From contig JADFLR010000001.1 in the NCBI GenBank assembly GCA_022564295.1, positions 124,001 to 188,000 on the forward strand: 64,000 bases of DNA, read 5' to 3'. The position numbers and the translations under genes are program-made. Position 1 is the stretch's first letter, and each line of letters starts with the position of its first letter. Shown here in pieces: positions 15,427 to 24,012 of the stretch. This DNA comes from Bacteroidota bacterium (GTDB taxonomy: Bacteria > Bacteroidota > Ignavibacteria > Ignavibacteriales > Ignavibacteriaceae). The notes under the pieces were generated by a model. That model ran no database searches and was not told where the DNA came from. It saw nothing but the letters and a program-made list of their open reading frames with translations.

Positions 15427-15972
15427 TTAGTTAACAAATCCATATCTTGAGAAATGATCTAGTTTTGCCTTATTCACCCAAATTGTACCCTGGGCTTCAT
15501 TCACGTGAAGAGAATTATAAGTCACTTCTCCTGTTGTACCGTCATCATCGATAAAAACAAAATCATAATCTACGGTTGTGAGATCTATCCCTTCAAATGT
15601 CAGATCAAGTATTAATGGCTTGTCAAAAACCATTGCTGGGGTAAATGAAACATCAGCAAATTCATCATCTACTGTTAGAGTGATAGTAGCATCACCAACA
15701 TAGGAATGTCTTCTAACTTTTAAATTTACATAGATACTAACAGTATGCCCGTCTTCTGCAACATAACTTTCATATAAATATATATTTCCACCAACAGTTC
15801 CGTTAATGGTTTTGGTTATAGAGAATGAGGTTTCGACGGACATTCCCGACTTTTTAGGAAGTTTTATAAATTGATATGAATGATTATCATCCATGATAGG
15901 GGAAATTGGAGTATCCGCGCAACCAAGAAGAAATAAGGCTGAAAGCAACAAAGTGGTTAAAGTGATTTTCAT
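15427..15972 (-). CDS. 181-aa lipoprotein with ZU5-like beta domain, copy B
   Basis: Identical in amino-acid sequence to the lipoprotein at 11641-12186; the only base change I noticed is silent (GCGCAGCC versus GCGCAACC in the leader). It has the LLGC lipobox and the terminal DHFSRYGFVN. The 55-base gap to the 204-aa gene is also conserved between copies. Perfect protein conservation in a family whose neighbours differ suggests very recent conversion or strong constraint. Function unknown. Confidence 0.75.
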   Translation of the reverse strand: MKITLTTLLLSALFLLGCADTPISPIMDDNHSYQFIKLPKKSGMSVETSFSITKTINGTVGGNIYLYESYVAEDGHTVSIYVNLKVRRHSYVGDATITLTVDDEFADVSFTPAMVFDKPLILDLTFEGIDLTTVDYDFVFIDDDGTTGEVTYNSLHVNEAQGTIWVNKAKLDHFSRYGFVN

Positions 15973-16027
15973 TGTTTTTATCCTTTTTTTAGGTTATAGT
16001 AAAATTTATTTAATATTCAATTTCAAT

Positions 16028-16642
16028 TTATCTTGTAAAGCCATATCGTGCACCGCCAGATGTTTCGTATGTAGGCACAATAATTTCAGCATCTTTTATT
16101 TTAATCCAATCTGCATTACTATTCAACTGAAGAACCTGATTTTCTGTTTCCAGAATCTGATCATTATCATCAACGTAGATAAAACCAAATATATCAGTAT
16201 CAATTTCGGATACATCAATCCCTTCGATCTTAAAATCAACTATTAACTGTTTTTCAAGTGTATTGGGAGAGGGTGAAATATAGAGCAGAGAGTACTCAGG
16301 ATCTAAAGCTATGGTAAACAATCTTTGTTCCTGATCGGGGAAAGAATGATCCTGCACCTGTACTTTAACATGTATTTCAAAATCACCTAATTGATTACCT
16401 GGACGAGGTATGACGACATCCAGTCTAATTATTCCACCATTCTCACCTGTAATAAATTTTTCAGTAGAGAATAATGTTTCAACTGAAGGACCCCGACGAA
16501 TATCAGATGGAAGTTTAACCCAATTTGGTGAAGTTGATTGTTGTGTGATTTGTGCTTCGGGTGAAGTTAGTAGGGATGAATCATCCGCACATCCAACCAG
16601 AAAAAGTGCTGAAAGCAACAGTATGGTTAATGTGATTCTCAT
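16028..16642 (-). CDS. 204-aa lipoprotein, copy B; first gene of the seven-gene cluster
   Basis: Lipoprotein with leader MRITLTILLLSALFLVGC (lipobox LVGC), C-terminus GGARYGFTR and a beta-rich middle. Compared with the copy at 12242-12856, the first 45 and last 15 residues are almost unchanged, while the middle carries many substitutions (for example FSTEKFITGENGG versus YSSSKMINGYNGG). This gene is the 5'-most of the minus-strand cluster, so the cluster promoter should lie in 16643-17300, although no obvious promoter is visible there. Function unknown. Confidence 0.72.
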   Translation of the reverse strand: MRITLTILLLSALFLVGCADDSSLLTSPEAQITQQSTSPNWVKLPSDIRRGPSVETLFSTEKFITGENGGIIRLDVVIPRPGNQLGDFEIHVKVQVQDHSFPDQEQRLFTIALDPEYSLLYISPSPNTLEKQLIVDFKIEGIDVSEIDTDIFGFIYVDDNDQILETENQVLQLNSNADWIKIKDAEIIVPTYETSGGARYGFTR

Positions 16643-17301
16643 TTTTACTCCAGGATATTATGAATACTTTAATTACTTAGTTGAAATAGTCTAAGTCGAG
16701 CATCCATCTTATCAAAGAGCGCTAACAGGAATTTATATTTTTTACTCCTATTTGCAGTTCCTGTTATACAAGGGCAATGCCATTGTTAGTTAGCGATTAA
16801 AGTTCGTTTTTTTGTATAAAATCAACGATATCTCCAAATATAGAATGATATTAAATGTATTTAAATAAAAATGTGTCCCGAAGAGAAGCACTAAAACTGG
16901 TGTAATTAAGTGATATCCCACTCCGTTTTTTGTAATGGAAAAGTAATTCACGACCCGAAGTAAATATTTAAGAAAACAAACAAAAGAATATAATTAGAAA
17001 TGTTAAATATTGATTAAGCTGAATCAATAAAACCACGCCATATTCAAAATTATTGCAGTAAGATTTTAAGAATTAAGTATAAAAACTATTTTTTGGTTAA
17101 TGCATTTGATCCGATGATTTTTAAATGACCATTGTTGATTTTTAACTTTTTATTTGCAAGAACTTAAATCGGAATTTTTCATAACCTTTTATGGAAAATG
17201 ATAAATCAATATTGATACTCTTCAAATTGTATTAACCTTATTTTATTTGCATTTAAATAATTATTCTCTAAATTTAACAATTAGCAAAATGTCTTAATCG
17301 C
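16643..17301. other. Gene-free region upstream of the lipoprotein/TPR cluster
   Basis: No coding frame is convincing here. The only clear structure is the nested inverted repeat at 16720-16795. The rest is very AT-rich and probably holds the promoter of the minus-strand lipoprotein/TPR cluster. No sigma-54 type or other recognisable promoter motif was found on that strand. Confidence 0.5.
16720..16795. repeat. Nested inverted repeat
   Basis: Two sets of arms overlap. TAACAGGAA at 16723-16731 pairs with TTCCTGTTA at 16758-16766, and CGCTAAC at 16720-16726 pairs alternatively with GTTAGCG at 16789-16795. A small GGCAATGCC-type hairpin lies inside (about 16773-16781). The alternative pairings could form two exclusive structures in RNA or a cruciform in DNA. 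It lies about 80 bases upstream of the first lipoprotein gene. Confidence 0.55.
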
Positions 17302-17394
17302 TTTAAGGAGAGTTTGTGGAGTGCATTACCAAGGGGTATTTATTTCTACAGAATACAAGCAGGAAATTTTTTGATACTAAGAAGAACGTGCTGA
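17302..17394 (+). pseudogene. Remnant of a T9SS C-terminal sorting domain
   Basis: One frame reads SLWSALPRGIYFYRIQAG then NFLILRRTC and a TGA stop. This matches the end of T9SS type A sorting domains in this genome (SGMYFYRIQAGEFTQVKK near 57290-57330). The conserved GIYFYRIQAGNF is intact, but the last residues are scrambled and nothing upstream continues the domain. It appears to be the relic of a deleted T9SS cargo gene. Confidence 0.6.
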
Positions 17395-17407
17395 TGAAGT
17401 AAGATTA

Positions 17408-17467
17408 ACCTCGTAAGAGGTGAGCCCCTCCAATCCCCCTATATGATGTTTCCCCCACTACATCATA
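17408..17467. repeat. Two adjacent hairpins downstream of the pilin-like operon
   Basis: ACCTC-gtaa-GAGGT at 17408-17421, and TATGATGT (17442-17449) with ACATCATA (17460-17467) around a C-rich loop. They lie 3' of the minus-strand pilin-like genes. Neither has a good T-tract in that direction, so termination is possible but not assured. Confidence 0.4.
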
Positions 17468-17505
17468 GGACAGGGTATTTTATTCCAATAATTTTAATTA
17501 TTTTT

Positions 17506-18516
17506 TTACTCCCACCAACTTAGTATTCTAAATCTTGATGATTTCAAATTCATTTGTGCATTTGAAATTGCCTGGCTGCTGTAATAAAATGCCGAATTTC
17601 CGGTTGCCTGAATATCCACATTATCACCGACCAATATAGTGGAGCCATAAACTCCACCGTTGCCAACAATATTTGTTTCAATAGAGGACTGTCCATAAAC
17701 TATTAATATACCGTAGTATGTAAACTGCCCGCTCATAGTAACGTTTCCATTTATAACCATTATACCACTTCCGGTAGCTGTTCCGGAAAAATGAACATCA
17801 CCATTTACAAAAGTAATTTTTGGTTCAGCAAAAGTTCCTAATACCGTTCCACTTGCGTAAGTTCCGGAATGCAGAGTGTAATCAGCAGAAAAAATTAGAT
17901 TTTCTGTTACTTCATCCCAGTCAGTAGTATCAGCCACAGTATGAACACTTGGGGAGCCGCCTAACCCATTAATGTCATTTGCTATTTTAGGTTTTAATTC
18001 ATCAACCACATAAGCGCTGTCGCCCGGGTCATCAACAGCTATGCCCGGTAACGAAGGATTAGGACCCGGAGAGTCATCTATATTCCTGTCGTTTCCGTCA
18101 ATGTCAAGGTTCCCTTTTAGATTAACATCAAGATTAGTTGATGAAATATACAAAGCGCCCTTCACAGGAGGAACGATCGCTTTTTCTCTTGCAGCAGTTA
18201 CAATTACCTGATAATTAGTATTTCCGAAATGACCGGTTGATGTGATGGTCATTTGTGAATCCGGACCGGTTATCGAAAGGTCATATTCTCCATCCATCAA
18301 ACCAATATCAGAGAATGTACCGGTTAGAGTTTTATTTCTCCTCAATTTTTCTAAATATATCTCAACACCGGAGTTAGCAATAATTCTTGCCTGAGTTAAT
18401 TCGTAGTAATCAACTGTTGTTTTTAATCCTTGCTTAGAATTAGCATTCAGTTTCAATATAAGAAATGCAGTAATTACAGAAACTCCTAAAACTATTATAA
18501 TTATTCCTCTACCCAT
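17506..18516 (-). CDS. PilX-like minor pilin / pseudopilin (third gene of operon)
   Basis: A 336-residue protein with one N-terminal hydrophobic helix (GIIIIVLGVSVITAFLILKL, residues 4-23). A PilX_N-like stretch YYELTQARIIANSGVEIYLEKLRRN follows, as in minor pilins and GspK-type pseudopilins. The rest is a beta-rich extracellular domain with repeated GNVTMSGQF and GNGGVYGSTILVGDN strands, resembling a beta-solenoid. Gly4 before the helix could be a prepilin peptidase site, but there is no Glu at +5, as also seen in K-type pseudopilins. It is one base from the preceding gene, so tightly co-transcribed. No pilus assembly ATPase or prepilin peptidase is in the window. Confidence 0.65.
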   Translation of the reverse strand: MGRGIIIIVLGVSVITAFLILKLNANSKQGLKTTVDYYELTQARIIANSGVEIYLEKLRRNKTLTGTFSDIGLMDGEYDLSITGPDSQMTITSTGHFGNTNYQVIVTAAREKAIVPPVKGALYISSTNLDVNLKGNLDIDGNDRNIDDSPGPNPSLPGIAVDDPGDSAYVVDELKPKIANDINGLGGSPSVHTVADTTDWDEVTENLIFSADYTLHSGTYASGTVLGTFAEPKITFVNGDVHFSGTATGSGIMVINGNVTMSGQFTYYGILIVYGQSSIETNIVGNGGVYGSTILVGDNVDIQATGNSAFYYSSQAISNAQMNLKSSRFRILSWWE

Positions 18517-18517
18517 T

Positions 18518-19066
18518 TTATAAATTCCTCGGATTAATTGTTATTTCCCAATAAGTAAACGGATGTCCGCCATCAACCGGTTCAATTGTTTCAATCCAGA
18601 GTTCAGCTTTCACATATTGTATTTCTGAAAGAGTTGTGGTCGCAACACCTGATCCGTTGAAGTAAGAAAATTTAGCTTTTGTTAAGCCAAGAGATGGTCC
18701 TTTAATAGTATCGCTGTCTACTATCCTGTAAAGAATCCTGTCTCTTGGGTTTGTTGTTCCAGATACTTCTGTAGTATCACCAAGCATATAAGTTACAAGT
18801 TCGATGGTTCCGTCTCTGTCAATATCAGAATAAAATGAAATCCGTTCTGAGTCTGCTTCTACAAATGCAGTATTATCATAACGGTAACCTATTTTTCTAA
18901 AATCGTGGTTAAGAATCTCTGCAAGTGTCTTCGCATTTTGCTGAAGCTGAAGTTCTGAATCGGACGAAATTATAGAGTTGCTTTGGAATACATTGAAGTT
19001 GATTAACATTGATAATATTAAACCACCAATTATTGTTGAACCCATTAAATCTAGTATAATATTCAT
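18518..19066 (-). CDS. PilW-like minor pilin / pseudopilin (second gene of operon)
   Basis: A 182-residue protein with an N-terminal helix (MNIILDLMG then STIIGGLILSMLINFNVF). The following segment LQLQQNAKTLAEILNHDFRKIGYRYDN is characteristic of PilW/GspJ-like minor pilins, where the long helix runs into a D-x-R-x-x-GYR motif. A beta domain follows, with FVEADSERISFYSDIDRDG and ITINPRNL at the end. Gly9 could be the -1 residue of a class III signal, but Glu +5 is absent (Gly). Gaps of 3 and 1 bases join it to its neighbours. Assigned from pattern, not from overall similarity. Confidence 0.65.
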   Translation of the reverse strand: MNIILDLMGSTIIGGLILSMLINFNVFQSNSIISSDSELQLQQNAKTLAEILNHDFRKIGYRYDNTAFVEADSERISFYSDIDRDGTIELVTYMLGDTTEVSGTTNPRDRILYRIVDSDTIKGPSLGLTKAKFSYFNGSGVATTTLSEIQYVKAELWIETIEPVDGGHPFTYWEITINPRNL

Positions 19067-19069
19067 AGC

Positions 19070-19555
19070 TTACTTTAATGTAAAAATGTGAGATAATTGA
19101 ATTGGATTTCTTAAATAAGGACTGCTTACTGTTACAGTAACTTTTTTGTAAAATGTTTGAGTCCAAACAATTGTATCAGGGTTATCACCGTCAACATACC
19201 AAACAGCACAGGTTATCTGATAATTTTCTGCGTGCGGTGCAGATACAGTTTGAACAAAACCATTGAAGTCATCAATATCATTATAATCAGGATAAGTTTC
19301 CCACCAACCATGTCCAAGGTTAAAAGCGCCGGTGAGAATAGATGGGTCCGTGGTAGGAAAATTAATTGTTGCTGCATCAAAGGCTTTTTGTTTTATTTCC
19401 TCTATCAAATCATCTGCGAGCGAGAAGGCAGTTAAATATACTTTGTTCTCTACTTCAACAGTAGTGTTTGATAAAACTGATGAGTTGAAGTTTAGAGATA
19501 CTAATGAGAATAATAATAACGCGCCTATGCTTAAAAATGATTGTCCGGTGTTCAT
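19070..19555 (-). CDS. PilV-like minor pilin / pseudopilin (first gene of operon)
   Basis: A 161-residue protein starting MNTG-QSFLSIGALLLFSLVSL, a hydrophobic helix preceded by Gly4. SLADDLIEEIKQKAFDAA matches the conserved helix of PilV/GspI-type minor pilins (usually LAxxLIEEI). The C-terminal half is a beta domain (NYQITCAVWYVDGDN ... KKVTVTVSSPYL). As with the other two genes, a Gly precedes the helix but the usual Glu +5 is missing (Ser). First gene of the operon; a consensus sigma-54 promoter lies 51-66 bases upstream of its ATG. Confidence 0.65.
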   Translation of the reverse strand: MNTGQSFLSIGALLLFSLVSLNFNSSVLSNTTVEVENKVYLTAFSLADDLIEEIKQKAFDAATINFPTTDPSILTGAFNLGHGWWETYPDYNDIDDFNGFVQTVSAPHAENYQITCAVWYVDGDNPDTIVWTQTFYKKVTVTVSSPYLRNPIQLSHIFTLK

Positions 19556-19605
19556 AATTCCCTTTACAATTTAGTGAATTGAGACAAACTTACCGGTAAA
19601 ATAGT

Positions 19606-19621
19606 TGCAATTTCGCTGCCA
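19606..19621 (-). promoter_or_regulatory. Sigma-54 promoter of the pilin-like operon
   Basis: The minus strand reads TGGCAGCGAAATTGCA. It has the invariant GG of the -24 box and GC of the -12 box with the required 10-base spacing (consensus TGGCAC-N5-TTGCW). Transcription would start about 12 bases past the GC, near 19595, giving a 5' leader of about 40 bases before the first pilin-like gene. An NtrC-family activator gene lies directly upstream. Confidence 0.8.
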
Positions 19622-19685
19622 GAATATGCATGCACTGGGAAGTATGATTTTAGGAAGTTTGAAAAGGTTTTGAAGGTATAGTTTA

Positions 19686-19742
19686 GATGTTCGGACAATG
19701 CCGGCGTCAATAACGACATAGATTGCGCCACAGATGTCGGAC
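19686..19742 (-). promoter_or_regulatory. Candidate upstream activating sequence for the sigma-54 promoter
   Basis: Read on the minus strand, GTCCGACATC (complement of 19733-19742) and GTCCGAACATC (complement of 19686-19696) are near-identical direct repeats with centres about 46 bases apart. They lie 65-121 bases upstream of the -24 box, the usual distance for an NtrC-type enhancer. Likely bound by the response regulator whose stop codon abuts the first repeat. Confidence 0.5.
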
Positions 19743-21113
19743 TTATTTTGTTTTGTCTCGTATAATTTTCAATCTCCTCTGTAAGGTTCTTTCACTTATG
19801 CCCAAAATTGGAGCAGTTTTTTGAACACTGTTACCCATCATTTTCATAACGTACATAATATGTTCTTCTAATGCATCTTCTAGCGAAGTAAGTTTCCCAG
19901 TATCCGTTGACCATTGCTTATCGCTATGTACAGCAGCCGGAAGATCAATGGTATCTATATATTGGCTGTTCGAAGTTTTAGCCACAGCATTAAATATAAT
20001 GTTTTCAAGTTCTCTTACATTTCCGGGGAAGGAGTATGTTCTCAGATCATTCACAACGTCTTCCGAAAAACCAAGAATATTCCGGTTATAAATTTTATTG
20101 CCTGTTTCCAGAAAATGATCTGCAAGAATGAGAACATCATCACCTCGTTTTCTTAATGGCGGTATATGAATGAATCCTCTGTTTAAACGGTAATAAAGAT
20201 CTGCACGAAATTCCTTTCTATTAACCGCATCTAACAAATTTCGGTTTGTAGCAGAAATTATTCTTATATCAAGATTGATTGGTTTAGGATCGCCTAATCT
20301 CATTATCTCATTATATTGTATGGTCCTTAGTAGTTTGCCTTGAAGCTCTAAAGGAAGTTCGCCAATTTCATCGAGAAAGATTGTACCATTTTGAGCTGCT
20401 TCAAAATAACCCATCTTATCATTTCCTGCGCCTGTAAACGTTCCTTTTTTATGCCCGAACAATTCACTTTCAAATAAACTTGGTGAAATAGATGCAAGGT
20501 TAACAGCAATAAAAGGTCCCTGATGCCTCGGCGATAGATCGTGGATTTTTCTTGCCAGCAAATCTTTACCGGTTCCGGTTTCTCCCGAAATTAAAACTGT
20601 TTCGTTTGTTGGCGCAAAAATTTCAACCAGTTCAAAAACTTTGAACATTGCGGGAGAGTCAGTAATAATATCTGAAAAAACTTTCTGTTCGGGCTTCTCA
20701 TCGCTTAGCGCTTTTCTTAAAGAATCTCTTTCGGTCTCAAGAAGCCGTTTTCCTAAAGCTCTTTTTATTGTTAGAAATAATCTGTCCGTATCCGGCGGTT
20801 TTGTAATGAATTCATAAGCCCCAAGTTTTATAGCTTTAAGTGCAACTTCAACTTCGTTAACTGCAGTAATGATTATAACCGGAATATTAGGGAATTGAGC
20901 ATAAATTTCCTCAAGTAAATCCAACCCGCTTTTTTGAGGCATATAAACATCGAGTAGAATAAGTTCAATATTCTTTTGTTCGATGATAGATATTACTTTC
21001 AATGGGTTTTCTTCAGTAATTACGTTTTGATATCCTTCCTGCTCCAATAAACCTTTCATTAATTCCAGGTAGGATATTTCATCATCTACAATTAATATTG
21101 AATTACTTAACAT
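19743..21113 (-). CDS. NtrC-family sigma-54 response regulator, probable activator of the pilin-like operon
   Basis: Three domains in about 456 residues. A receiver carries phospho-acceptor Asp55 in LLDVYMPQKSG and acidic pair DDE at 10-12. The AAA+ sigma-54 interaction domain has Walker A GETGTGKD and the loop GTFTGA, a Thr variant of GAFTGA. A Fis-type helix-turn-helix ends the protein (QKTAPILGISERTLQRRLK). ATG at 21113 is preceded by GGAGG at the right distance and is chosen over the longer in-frame start at 21143. It sits directly upstream of the pilin-like genes and their sigma-54 promoter, the same logic as PilR and pilA. No cognate kinase is adjacent. Confidence 0.9.
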   Translation of the reverse strand: MLSNSILIVDDEISYLELMKGLLEQEGYQNVITEENPLKVISIIEQKNIELILLDVYMPQKSGLDLLEEIYAQFPNIPVIIITAVNEVEVALKAIKLGAYEFITKPPDTDRLFLTIKRALGKRLLETERDSLRKALSDEKPEQKVFSDIITDSPAMFKVFELVEIFAPTNETVLISGETGTGKDLLARKIHDLSPRHQGPFIAVNLASISPSLFESELFGHKKGTFTGAGNDKMGYFEAAQNGTIFLDEIGELPLELQGKLLRTIQYNEIMRLGDPKPINLDIRIISATNRNLLDAVNRKEFRADLYYRLNRGFIHIPPLRKRGDDVLILADHFLETGNKIYNRNILGFSEDVVNDLRTYSFPGNVRELENIIFNAVAKTSNSQYIDTIDLPAAVHSDKQWSTDTGKLTSLEDALEEHIMYVMKMMGNSVQKTAPILGISERTLQRRLKIIRDKTK

Positions 21114-21278
21114 ATATTGCCTCCGTGTAAAATTTGTGTACAAAGATAAGTATTATTTTTTTAATGGTTAATAGATTGATCGATTTTGAAGGATAAAATA
21201 TTAAGAGGCAAAAACCAAGACTTTTTATTATTTTCAACGAAGTTAATTTTAAATTTATTTAAAGTTTAAGGATAAAAA

Positions 21279-23540
21279 ATGACAGCAAATTTTGATATGA
21301 TAAAGAAAGTATATGAAGGGTATAGAGATAAACTTGCAAGAGCAAAGAAAGTTCTAAAGCGCCCAATGACTTATACAGAAAAAATTCTTTATGCACATCT
21401 TTGGGAAACACTTGAAACCGAGTATGTAGGAGGGAAAGACTATGTTGAACTATCGCCGGATAGGGTTGCAATGCAGGATGCAACAGCACAGATGTCATTA
21501 CTGCAGTTTATGTCTGCAGGAAGAGAATCTGTTGCAGTCCCATCTACTGTTCACTGTGATCATCTGATACAAGCGGAGATAGGAGCGAAAGATGATTTAT
21601 TAAGAGCGACCGAAGATAATAAAGAAGTTTATGATTTTCTGGAAAGCATTTCGGGTAAATACAAAATTGGTTTTTGGAAACCGGGTGCGGGGATAATACA
21701 TCAGGTAGTGCTCGAAAATTATGCTTTTCCTGGCGGAATGATAATTGGCACAGATTCTCATACACCTAATGGTGGTGGTTTAGGTATGATAGCTATAGGT
21801 GTCGGTGGTGCTGATGCAGTTGATGTGATGGCAGGAATGCCCTGGGAATTGAAATGGCCTAAATTGATTGGCGTTAAATTAACAGGCAAGTTAAATGGAT
21901 GGACTTCCGCCAAGGATGTAATTCTAAAGTTAGCTGGAATCTTAACCGTTAAAGGTGGAACCGGCACTATTGTAGAATATTTTGGTGAGGGAACTCACTC
22001 AATATCCTGTACAGGTAAAGGAACAATATGTAATATGGGCGCTGAAATAGGTGCAACAACTTCTGTATTTCCTTTCGATGAAAAAATGTCTTCCTATTTA
22101 AGAATTACAGGAAGAGCAGATGTCGCTGCTTTGGCAGAAGGGTTGGCAGATTTATTAACTGCGGATAAAGATGTATTTGAATCGCCTGAAAAATATTATG
22201 ATCAAATAGTTGAAATAAATCTTGATGAATTGGAACCTCATCTTAATGGTCCTTTTACACCTGATAAAGCCTGGCCTATTTCCCAGATGAAGGAAGCTGT
22301 AAAAGAAAACAACTTTATCGATAAAGTAAGCGTTGCACTCATTGGCAGTTGTACAAATTCCAGTTACGAAGATATTGATCGTTCTGCAAGCATAGCACAG
22401 CAAGCAATGGAAAAGAATCTTAAAACAAAAGCAGAGTTTACCATCACTCCGGGTTCCGAGCAAGTTCGAAAAACAATCGAACGCGATGGTCAGTTAAAGA
22501 AGTTAGCCGATATTGGTGGAATAATTTTGGCAAATGCCTGTGGTCCTTGTATTGGAATGTGGAAACGTGTTGGAGCTGAGAACAAAGAGAGGAATACAAT
22601 AGTTACATCTTTCAACAGAAATTTTGCCAAACGTAATGATGGAAATCCTGAAACGATGGCATTCGTTGCAAGCCCAGAATTAACTACTGCATTAGCAATC
22701 GCAGGAAGTTTATCATTCAATCCTATTACGGATGAACTTGTAAATGAAAATGGAGAAAAAGTAAAATTAGATCCGCCCAAAGGTGAGGAGCTTCCGCCCT
22801 CCGGGTTTGATGAAGGAGGTAGAGGATTTGTTCCTCCGGCAGAAGATGGCTCCACGATTGAAATAAGAGTTAATCCCAAAAGTGAAAGACTGCAGTTACT
22901 CGAACCGTTTAAACCATGGGATGGAAAAGATTACGAAGAACTTTTTGTACTGCTAAAAGCAAAGGGTAAATGTACAACCGATCATATTTCTATGGCTGGT
23001 CCCTGGTTAAGATTCCGAGGGCATCTCGATAACATTTCTAACAATATGTTTATCGGTGCGATAAATTATTTTACCAAAGAGCCGGGAAAAGTTAAAGACC
23101 GGTTAACCGGTGAGTACTTAACCGTTCCGGAAGTTGCACGTCATTATAAAGCAGAAGGAATAGGATGGGTTGTAATTGGCGATGAAAATTATGGTGAAGG
23201 ATCGAGTCGTGAACATGCCGCAATGGAACCGAGATTCCTTGGAGGCAAAGCGATCATTGTAAAATCATTTGCACGCATACACGAAACCAATTTAAAGAAA
23301 CAAGGGTTGCTGCCTTTAACGTTTGCAAGTCCATCAGATTATGATAAGATACAGGAAGAAGATAAAGTAAATATTGTTGGATTGAGTGAACTAAGCCCAG
23401 GCAAACAGGTTAAAATGATATTAAAACATAAAGATGGTTCAGAAAATGAGATAATGCTGAATCATACAATGAATGCTGCACAGATTGAATGGTTTAAAGC
23501 AGGCAGTGCTTTGAACCTGATTGCAGAAAAGAATAAGTAA
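21279..23540 (+). CDS. acn: Aconitate hydratase, mitochondrial-type
   Basis: Interconverts citrate and isocitrate in the TCA cycle. The length of 753 aa matches the mitochondrial-type family. The 4Fe-4S ligands are visible: Cys358 in [10 protein letters not shown], and Cys421 and Cys424 in [10 protein letters not shown], with numbering that coincides with mature mammalian aconitase. [23 protein letters not shown] and the C-terminal swivel-domain [10 protein letters not shown] with its substrate-binding Ser/Arg are present. The gene is a single transcription unit, divergent from the NtrC-type regulator and followed by a strong hairpin terminator. No frameshift or missing motif was noticed. Confidence 0.95.
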   Translation: MTANFDMIKKVYEGYRDKLARAKKVLKRPMTYTEKILYAHLWETLETEYVGGKDYVELSPDRVAMQDATAQMSLLQFMSAGRESVAVPSTVHCDHLIQAEIGAKDDLLRATEDNKEVYDFLESISGKYKIGFWKPGAGIIHQVVLENYAFPGGMIIGTDSHTPNGGGLGMIAIGVGGADAVDVMAGMPWELKWPKLIGVKLTGKLNGWTSAKDVILKLAGILTVKGGTGTIVEYFGEGTHSISCTGKGTICNMGAEIGATTSVFPFDEKMSSYLRITGRADVAALAEGLADLLTADKDVFESPEKYYDQIVEINLDELEPHLNGPFTPDKAWPISQMKEAVKENNFIDKVSVALIGSCTNSSYEDIDRSASIAQQAMEKNLKTKAEFTITPGSEQVRKTIERDGQLKKLADIGGIILANACGPCIGMWKRVGAENKERNTIVTSFNRNFAKRNDGNPETMAFVASPELTTALAIAGSLSFNPITDELVNENGEKVKLDPPKGEELPPSGFDEGGRGFVPPAEDGSTIEIRVNPKSERLQLLEPFKPWDGKDYEELFVLLKAKGKCTTDHISMAGPWLRFRGHLDNISNNMFIGAINYFTKEPGKVKDRLTGEYLTVPEVARHYKAEGIGWVVIGDENYGEGSSREHAAMEPRFLGGKAIIVKSFARIHETNLKKQGLLPLTFASPSDYDKIQEEDKVNIVGLSELSPGKQVKMILKHKDGSENEIMLNHTMNAAQIEWFKAGSALNLIAEKNK

Positions 23541-23550
23541 AAAAAATAAT

Positions 23551-23578
23551 TTAGAGACGCATATCTATGCGTCTCTAA
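23551..23578. terminator. Bidirectional terminator hairpin between aconitase and the convergent SnoaL gene
   Basis: TTAGAGACGCAT and ATGCGTCTCTAA pair perfectly with a very short loop between the convergent genes ending at 23540 and 23588. An A-rich run precedes it and a T-rich run follows, so it can terminate in both directions. A hairpin built from the same GTAGAGACGCA-type stem recurs at 50041-50074. Confidence 0.8.
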
Positions 23579-23587
23579 TATTTTTAA

Positions 23588-23935
23588 TTAACCGTGATAA
23601 AACACTTCTTTAACTATTTTGCCGTCTTTCCAGGTTTGTACCGCAACCTGGTCAATTTTAACATCACCATATTCTTTATGTGAGTAGTCCATAAACCATT
23701 CCACCATTGATACATTATCCCCCACAGCTAAATTCTTTACTTCAGCACCACGGAAATCAGTGATACCTTCTAGCCATTTTATTTCTCTTTCTCTGTTTGC
23801 ATCTTTGCCAATAGTTGGCTCCATGTTTATTTCCTGCATGACCACATCATCTGCATAGTATTTTTCGAAGGCATCTATTATCTTTCCTTCAAGAATCATT
23901 TTATTGAGGTCATTTACATTTGCTTCTATATCCAT
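23588..23935 (-). CDS. SnoaL-like / NTF2-fold protein
   Basis: A 115-residue single-domain protein with the SnoaL/NTF2 pattern: an N-terminal helix LNKMILEGKIIDAFEKYYADDVVMQE, then alternating strands ending in QVAVQTWKDGKIVKEVFYHG, the family's typical last strands. Such proteins are cone-shaped alpha+beta folds used as isomerases, hydrolases or simple binding proteins; no catalytic residue can be assigned. AGGAGATA precedes the ATG. It lies 77 bases downstream of a marR gene on the same strand and is a likely member of that regulon. Confidence 0.75.
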   Translation of the reverse strand: MDIEANVNDLNKMILEGKIIDAFEKYYADDVVMQEINMEPTIGKDANREREIKWLEGITDFRGAEVKNLAVGDNVSMVEWFMDYSHKEYGDVKIDQVAVQTWKDGKIVKEVFYHG

Positions 23936-23971
23936 AATTATCTCCTATATTAATTTTAGTGATTATGTTTA

Positions 23972-23993
23972 GTGTTAAGTGATAGGTTAACAC
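23972..23993. promoter_or_regulatory. Inverted repeat between marR and the SnoaL gene
   Basis: GTGTTAA (23972-23978) and TTAACAC (23987-23993) are perfect 7-base arms around an 8-base spacer. The element lies 37-58 bases upstream of the SnoaL start. It could be a second regulator site or a weak hairpin ending the marR message. It shares TGTT/AACA halves with the main palindrome upstream of marR. Confidence 0.4.
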
Positions 23994-24012
23994 ATATATA
24001 TTTAAAAAATTT

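Noticed and set aside
16643-17301. Search for a sigma-54 promoter for the lipoprotein/TPR cluster
   Set aside because: No GG-N10-GC with acceptable flanks on the minus strand; only the promoter upstream of the pilin-like operon meets the consensus.
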